Shown here: in pieces, positions 6,240-9,730 of the stretch
Layout of the letters: the number at the start of each line of letters is the position of its first letter
Position numbering within the stretch: position 1 is the stretch's first letter
Source of the DNA: DASSNR01 sp036278935
GTDB taxonomy: Bacteria > Gemmatimonadota > Gemmatimonadetes > Gemmatimonadales > Gemmatimonadaceae
DNA: 9,730 nt
Assembly (NCBI GenBank): GCA_036278935.1
Contig: DASUKA010000067.1
Span: 1 to 9,730 of the forward strand
Direction: 5' to 3'
Translations under genes and position numbers: made by a program
Notes under the pieces: generated by a model
What the model was told of the DNA's origin: nothing
What the model saw: the letters and a program-made list of their open reading frames with translations, nothing else
The model's database searches: none

Positions 6240-6308
6240 GCGTCTACGCACGCATCAGCGACTCCCGAGGACGGTATCCCCAGAAGCCGCTAAAGTAGAA
6301 GTAGACGC
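6240..6308 (-). promoter_or_regulatory. attenuator leader hairpin overlapping the aromatic codons
   Basis: The leader RNA can fold into a 15-bp continuous helix: AGCGGCTTCTGGGGA (6291-6277) with TCCTCGGGAGTCGCT (6271-6257), loop TACCG, 11 Watson-Crick and 4 G-U pairs. Beyond a 9x9 internal loop, GCGTCTAC (6308-6301) pairs perfectly with GTAGACGC (6247-6240), which overlaps the leader stop codon. The 3' arm of the inner helix contains CTCGGG (6269-6264), which can instead pair with CCCGAG (6203-6198) in the 5' arm of the downstream terminator. A ribosome stalled on the Tyr/Phe/Trp codons would break the helix and free this segment to act as an antiterminator. The alternative pairing is shorter (6 bp plus one beyond a mismatch) than the terminator stem, which is a weakness of the model. 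Confidence 0.75.
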
Positions 6309-6330
6309 TCGTGCCGGTGCGCGTGACCAT
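6244..6330 (-). CDS. aromatic leader peptide (28 aa) upstream of aroF-pheA
   Basis: A 28-codon ORF from ATG 6330 to TAG 6246-6244, too short for usual gene callers. Residues 10-19 are YFYFSGFWGY: three Tyr, three Phe and one Trp in ten codons, followed by RPRES and a stop shortly after. Such aromatic clusters are the hallmark of leader peptides that sense charged tRNA in attenuation of aromatic biosynthesis operons (pheL, trpL types). It fits the genes downstream: a strong terminator and then aroF and pheA. The frame is open upstream (to 7158) only as an antisense-frame shadow of the hydrolase gene. There is no clear ribosome binding site before ATG 6330; GGGG lies only 1 nt away. A candidate -10 lies 6-11 nt upstream, which would allow leaderless initiation. 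The peptide itself probably has no function after translation. Confidence 0.8.
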   Translation of the reverse strand: MVTRTGTSVYFYFSGFWGYRPRESLMRA

Positions 6331-6335
6331 GCCCC

Positions 6336-6365
6336 AATATTGCGGCGATGGTGCGCGCGACGCAA
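6336..6365 (-). promoter_or_regulatory. candidate promoter for the leader-aroF-pheA transcript
   Basis: On the minus strand TTGCGT (6365-6360) and AATATT (6341-6336, within the palindrome CAATATTG) are 18 bp apart. Matches to consensus are 3 of 6 and 4 of 6. This is the only AT-rich block in the 80-bp gap between the hydrolase stop (6411) and the leader ATG (6330). Initiation about 6-8 nt downstream would put the first nucleotide at or within a base or two of the leader ATG. Transcription from the upstream hydrolase operon could also enter the leader, since no strong terminator lies between. Confidence 0.4.
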
Positions 6366-6410
6366 GAGGGAATGGCGCATTGCCCACTCCGTCGCCCAGC
6401 GAGCGCCCCC

Positions 6411-7619
6411 CTACCTGATCAGCTCCACCGCCGCGTCGCGGATGGTGTGGTACGCCCCGCTCGGCGCTTCGGCATCGGCCTCGTTGTGCGTGTTGAGCAC
6501 GCCGATCACCGCGCTGGCGTTGGCGGGGTTGACGTAGATGAAGGAGAGAAAGCCCTCCTGGCTCCCGGTATGGCCGATGAACGCGGCGCCGGCGCGGTGC
6601 AGCGTGAAGAAGGAGAGCCCCACCGAATCGCCCGGCGCGTAGCCGCGGCCCGCGGTGGAGAGCAGCGGGCGCCACATCTCTTCCAGGCTCGAGCGCTTGA
6701 GCACCGTGTCGTAGCGCCGCTGGGTGTCGGGATCGCCGTGTGTGGCGCCGGTGAGGAATGCCGCGTAGAGGACGAGGTCCGAGAGCGGCGCGTTCCATCC
6801 GCTGTTCGACACCGTGATCCCCGGGTCGAACTCGCGTCCGTTCGCCACCACCCTCGCGCGACCGGACGAATCGTGCGTCACCATGTAGCTGTTCGACCGG
6901 TGCGCTTCCAGGTAGTACGGCGTGCGCCGGAAGTAGCTGTGCGTGAGGCCGAGCGGCATGAAGATGTTCTTGCGGATGTACGACTCCCAGGGGTCGCCCG
7001 TGATGGCCTCGATGATGCGCGCCAGGTAGATGAACCCCGGGTTGGAGTAGCTGTATTGCGTACCCGGCTTGAACAGCAGTTCCTCGTACGGCATCATCGC
7101 CACGAGTTGGCTCCAGCTGGTGGGCTCGAAGGGCTGCCATGGCTTCCCCCCGGCCCACGGCCAGGTGGGATTCTGAAAGCCCGCCGAATGCGAGAGGAGC
7201 ATCCGGATGGTGATGCTGTCCATGGAGCCGTACGGGTCGTGCACGCGCCGCAGCTCGGGGACGTACGCCGTGACGTGATCGTCGAGCGAAAGCTTGCCGC
7301 GGTCGCGGAGCTGCATGATGGCGATGGCGGTGAGCGTCTTGGTGATCGAGGCCCAGTGGAAGATGGTCTGCGCGTCCACGCGCTGGCCGAGCGCGCGGTC
7401 GGCGAAGCCGTAGTCGTGGCGCGCGAGCACGCGGCCGGCGCGCATCACGAGTACACTGCCGCCCACGATGCTGTCGCTCCGCGCATGCGTGTCGAAGAGC
7501 CGGGTGAAAGCGCTCCAGCCATCGGGCGGGGCCGGCTGCTGGGCGGCGAGTGGCGCCGTAGCGAGCAGCGCGAGCATCCCGACGCCGACACCGGCCAGGG
7601 ACGCATTCATTACTAGCAT
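6411..7619 (-). CDS. secreted serine hydrolase, class C beta-lactamase / esterase family
   Basis: 402 residues with an N-terminal signal peptide (MNASLAG...LALLATAPLAAQQ, likely cut near residue 26). The beta-lactamase/D-Ala-D-Ala peptidase fold is shown by three motifs: the SxxK nucleophile motif SITK (91-94), YSN (191-193, in QYSYSNPGF), and the third-motif equivalent HTG (350-352, IGHTGSQEG). LLSHSAGF (141-148) and FKPGTQYSYSNPGF are typical of this family (Pfam Beta-lactamase). Members include esterases, D-aminopeptidases and peptidases; true penicillin resistance is uncommon, so no substrate is assigned. Start: ATG 7619 has GGAG 2 nt upstream and ATG 7610 has it 11 nt upstream; both keep the signal peptide, and 7610 is nearly as likely. 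It follows the D-aminoacylase-like gene by 24 bp on the same strand, suggesting joint processing of exported peptides or D-amino-acid compounds. Confidence 0.93.
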   Translation of the reverse strand: MLVMNASLAGVGVGMLALLATAPLAAQQPAPPDGWSAFTRLFDTHARSDSIVGGSVLVMRAGRVLARHDYGFADRALGQRVDAQTIFHWASITKTLTAIAIMQLRDRGKLSLDDHVTAYVPELRRVHDPYGSMDSITIRMLLSHSAGFQNPTWPWAGGKPWQPFEPTSWSQLVAMMPYEELLFKPGTQYSYSNPGFIYLARIIEAITGDPWESYIRKNIFMPLGLTHSYFRRTPYYLEAHRSNSYMVTHDSSGRARVVANGREFDPGITVSNSGWNAPLSDLVLYAAFLTGATHGDPDTQRRYDTVLKRSSLEEMWRPLLSTAGRGYAPGDSVGLSFFTLHRAGAAFIGHTGSQEGFLSFIYVNPANASAVIGVLNTHNEADAEAPSGAYHTIRDAAVELIR

Positions 7620-7643
7620 CGCTCCACGCTCACGATCATCACC

Positions 7644-9365
7644 TCACGCTCCCCCGAGGGCGCGGCCGGCCTGCGGGCGATGCGCGCCTCCGCTGCTCGG
7701 CGTCGCGTGCGCTGTGTCGGGACGGAGCGTGTGCCCGGTACGATGCGAGCCCCGCTGGCCCTCGCGCACCGCGACCGCGCCGTTCACGATCACGGCGGTG
7801 ATCCCCTCCGGGTACTGGAACGGCTTTACGTAGGTGGCGCGGTCGATCACGGTGGCGGGGTCGAACACCACCACATCGGCCGCGAGTCCGGGCGCGAGCC
7901 GGCCGCGGTCGGCGAGCTTCACACGGGCCGCGGTGGCGCCGGTCATCTTGTGGATGGCCTGCGGGAGGGTGAGCACGTGCTTCTCGCGCACGTAGCGGCC
8001 GAGCACGCGCGGAAAGGTGCCGAGCGAGCGCGGGTGCGGGTGGCCCGAATGCGCCGGCCCGGAGAGTGCCACCGCGCTGCCATCGCTGCACACCGTACAG
8101 AGCGGACTCTGCAGGAAGCGCGCGATGTTGTCCTCGCTCATGGCGAAGCCCACCATCCCGACGTTGTCATGGCTACGCGTGAGGAGCCCGACCGCCACGT
8201 CATACGGATCCTTGCCAAGCGACTTGGCGTACGTGCCCAGCCGCTGCCCTTCCGCGGCGTGGTCGGCGCCGTTGGACACCGAGGAGATGAGCACGCTGTC
8301 CCACCCGCCGAGCATCGTGATCTTGTCCATCACCGCGGTGCGGAGCTTCTGCTCGAGCGAGGGATCGCCCAGCCGTTTGACGAACGCCGCGCTGCCGCCG
8401 TTCTCGCTCCAGTCGGGAAAGAGGTTGGAGAGCCCGGTCTGGTAGGCGGTGTACGGATAGCGGTCGAAGGTGACGTCCAGTCCCTGGTCGCGGGCGTGGG
8501 TGATGCGCGCGAAGACGTCGTCGATCTTCCCCCAGTTGCGCTTCCCTTCCGTCTTGATGTGCGAGATCTCGAGCGGGCAGTTCGCCCCGCTCGCCACGGT
8601 GATGGCCTCGTCGATCGCCTTGAGCAGACGGTCATCCTCATTCCGCATGTGCGTGGCGTAGGGGAGCCCGCGCGCGGCGAGGGGCGACGAGAGCGCGATC
8701 AACTCGCTCACCGGCGCGAACTCCCCCGGCACGTACTCGAGCCCCGTGGAGGCGCCACACGCGCCGTCGTCGAGCGCGGCCTCCACCAGCGCGATCATCG
8801 TGCGCAACTCTTCCGGCGTGGCGGGGCGGTCGTCGTCGCCGATCACCACTTCGCGCACAGTGCCGAGTCCCACCATGCTGGCCACGTTCACGGAGCTGGG
8901 GAGCGCGTCGATATCGCGGAACATCTCGCGCATGGAGGCGGCGATGCCGCGCTTGCGTGAGACGCGATCGGCACGCGCCGGCGCGCGCGAGGAGCCGTCC
9001 TGCCCGACGATGACCGTGGTGACCCCTTCGCGGATGACCGACTCGACGCGCGGATCCTCGAACATCGTGCCGTCGGCGTGCGAGTGGATGTCGATGAAGC
9101 CCGGCGCCACCGCGAGGCCGCGGGCGTCGATCACGTCGCTCGCCGTGTCGTCGGCGAGCCGGGGCGCGATGGCCGCGATGCGTCCGCCGGCAATGGCGAC
9201 GTCCGCCTGCGTCGCATCGTGGCCCAAGCCGTCGAACACATGGCCGTTGCGAATGAGGATGTCATAGCGCTTGCGCCCCGGCAGGTGGATGGCGGGCGCG
9301 ATGCCCAGGCCGGCGAGAGCGAGGAAGGTACCGGATTCAGCGAGAAACTGGCGGCGGGTGGGCAT
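7644..9365 (-). CDS. N-acyl-D-amino-acid deacylase (D-aminoacylase) family amidohydrolase, Tat-exported
   Basis: 573 residues from ATG 9365. The N-terminus PTRRQFLAESGTFLALAGLG is a twin-arginine (Tat) signal, so the enzyme is probably exported folded with its metal. The amidohydrolase barrel has the HxH motif in DIHSHADG (His94, His96), THMRNEDD (His239), SHIKTEG (His269) and CSDGSAV (Asp428), matching the zinc ligands and catalytic Asp of D-aminoacylases. The family's bridging Cys in VVGNCG is replaced: here the sequence is IVGQDG (122-123, Gln-Asp). The C-terminus carries a GEGxxADVVVFDP-type motif (GLAADVVVFDP) and then about 25 extra Gly/His/Arg-rich residues. Start: the open frame begins at GTG 9404, but ATG 9365 gives the Tat signal; no strong ribosome binding site is seen. 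It is first in a run with the serine hydrolase 24 bp downstream. Substrate specificity (D-amino acid versus other N-acyl compounds) cannot be told. Confidence 0.9.
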   Translation of the reverse strand: MPTRRQFLAESGTFLALAGLGIAPAIHLPGRKRYDILIRNGHVFDGLGHDATQADVAIAGGRIAAIAPRLADDTASDVIDARGLAVAPGFIDIHSHADGTMFEDPRVESVIREGVTTVIVGQDGSSRAPARADRVSRKRGIAASMREMFRDIDALPSSVNVASMVGLGTVREVVIGDDDRPATPEELRTMIALVEAALDDGACGASTGLEYVPGEFAPVSELIALSSPLAARGLPYATHMRNEDDRLLKAIDEAITVASGANCPLEISHIKTEGKRNWGKIDDVFARITHARDQGLDVTFDRYPYTAYQTGLSNLFPDWSENGGSAAFVKRLGDPSLEQKLRTAVMDKITMLGGWDSVLISSVSNGADHAAEGQRLGTYAKSLGKDPYDVAVGLLTRSHDNVGMVGFAMSEDNIARFLQSPLCTVCSDGSAVALSGPAHSGHPHPRSLGTFPRVLGRYVREKHVLTLPQAIHKMTGATAARVKLADRGRLAPGLAADVVVFDPATVIDRATYVKPFQYPEGITAVIVNGAVAVREGQRGSHRTGHTLRPDTAHATPSSGGAHRPQAGRALGGA

Positions 9366-9488
9366 GAGGCAGCAGCCGGGAAAGGGTGGAGCGTGCGGCA
9401 ACACGAGCGCACACGCTCATAATGCGGAGGGTATCGTGCCCTCGCCAGTGAGTCGCGCGGTGGTGGCGCGCATTTCTCCGCGCGGCCC

Positions 9489-9518
9489 TTGACCCTGCGT
9501 TGACCACCGCCCTACCTT
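9489..9518 (+). promoter_or_regulatory. promoter of the right-edge secreted-protein gene
   Basis: TTGACC (9489-9494) and TACCTT (9513-9518) are 18 bp apart on the plus strand. The -35 matches consensus at 5 of 6; the -10 keeps the key T1, A2 and T6. A second TTGACC at 9500-9505, 11 bp from the first (about one helical turn), lies in the spacer. It could be a direct-repeat regulator site or coincidence. The transcript would have a 5' leader of roughly 95 nt. Confidence 0.55.
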
Positions 9519-9530
9519 CGCGCCGTGTGT

Positions 9531-9566
9531 GGGAGCGGCACGCATCATCCGCGCGCTCCCGCGTGC
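9531..9566 (+). other. interleaved inverted repeats in the 5' leader
   Basis: GGGAGCG (9531-9537) pairs with CGCTCCC (9554-9560), and GCACGC (9538-9543) pairs with GCGTGC (9561-9566). The segments occur in the order a-b-a'-b' with no spacers between a and b or a' and b'. The two stems cannot easily form together (no loop length for a pseudoknot), so they would be mutually exclusive alternatives in the leader RNA. Confidence 0.4.
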
Positions 9567-9622
9567 GGGCACGGCCACGACGCCCGCGCGAGAGCAGGTG
9601 GGTCCGGACGCGGAGAATATCT

Positions 9623-9730
9623 ATGAGTCGTATATGGCGCATCGCGATCGTGTCGCCGGCGCTGGCGGTCCTCATCGCCGCCCAGCCACGCATTGCGCGC
9701 GCACCCACGCGGCGGGTGATTCAGGCCGCC
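9623..9730 (+). CDS. secreted protein, N-terminal 36 codons only
   Basis: ATG 9623 is preceded by GGAG (9612-9615) seven nt upstream, a good ribosome binding site, and by a promoter at 9489-9518. The visible residues begin MSRIWRIAIVSPALAVLIAA: a basic start and a hydrophobic core, then a likely signal peptidase site near ARA (25-27). The frame is open to the window edge. The mature protein is outside the window, so no function can be given. It is divergent from the D-aminoacylase-like gene, with about 257 bp between the start codons; apart from the promoter and leader repeats, that gap shows no convincing promoter for the minus-strand gene. Confidence 0.75.
   Translation, partial: MSRIWRIAIVSPALAVLIAAQPRIARAPTRRVIQAA

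Noticed and set aside
6331..7158. Long upstream extension of the leader-peptide frame
   Set aside because: The extension lies in a shifted frame inside the serine hydrolase gene; only the last 28 codons after ATG 6330 lie outside it and show the aromatic cluster.
6348..7616. 422-codon open frame on the plus strand
   Set aside because: Antisense shadow of the serine hydrolase gene; no start signal or recognisable domain.
7680..8960. 426-codon open frame on the plus strand
   Set aside because: Antisense shadow of the amidohydrolase gene; composition is Arg/His/Gly-rich without motifs.
9405..9418. GAGCG-CACA-CGCTC inverted repeat upstream of the amidohydrolase
   Set aside because: Only 5 bp per arm, with no convincing promoter around it; expected by chance at this GC content.

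Overview
This is a GC-rich bacterial chromosomal window (codon third positions almost all G or C) with compact operons, a Tat-exported amidohydrolase, lipobox and signal-peptide proteins, and a TTGACC/TACCTT-type promoter. The protein flavour fits a Gram-negative such as a member of the Gemmatimonadota, but that placement is an inference from style, not from a marker gene. There are no tRNA, rRNA, CRISPR or insertion-sequence features. Long ORFs on the opposite strand of the real genes are antisense shadows caused by high GC.

Layout. Positions 1-497, plus strand: the 3' end of a DUF6582-type gene, then a small hypothetical gene. Positions 562-1017, minus strand: a Lys/Ala/Pro-rich basic protein resembling histone H1/AlgP tails, with its own promoter (1076-1104) inside a 9-bp inverted repeat (1065-1097). 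A G/T-rich heptamer array (1117-1151) lies next to a hairpin downstream of the next gene. Positions 1202-9365 are one long minus-strand run. Read in transcription order it is: a D-aminoacylase-like amidohydrolase (9365-7644), a serine beta-lactamase-fold hydrolase (7619-6411), an aromatic leader region (6365-6173), aroF encoding DAHP synthase (6126-5026), pheA encoding prephenate dehydratase (4962-4099), a branched-chain-amino-acid-type binding lipoprotein (4035-2911), and a methyl-accepting chemotaxis protein (2914-1202). At the right edge a plus-strand gene for a secreted protein begins (9623) behind a good promoter.

The most interesting object is the aromatic leader. A 28-codon ORF (6330-6244) encodes YFYFSGFWGY, seven aromatic residues in ten. 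Its aromatic codons lie in or beside the 5' arm of a 15-bp hairpin whose 3' arm can instead pair with the 5' arm of a textbook intrinsic terminator (6207-6173). That terminator stands between the leader and aroF, and no promoter is visible between it and aroF. This is the architecture of a ribosome-mediated transcription attenuator tuned to Tyr/Phe/Trp supply, controlling the committed step of the shikimate pathway (aroF) and of phenylalanine synthesis (pheA). I know of no description of it in this kind of organism.

Two other points stand out. The binding lipoprotein and the chemoreceptor overlap by 4 bp with no permease genes nearby, suggesting a dedicated ligand-capture and chemoreceptor pair. 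An octamer-based inverted repeat has overrun the 3' end of aroF and encodes about its last 20 residues.
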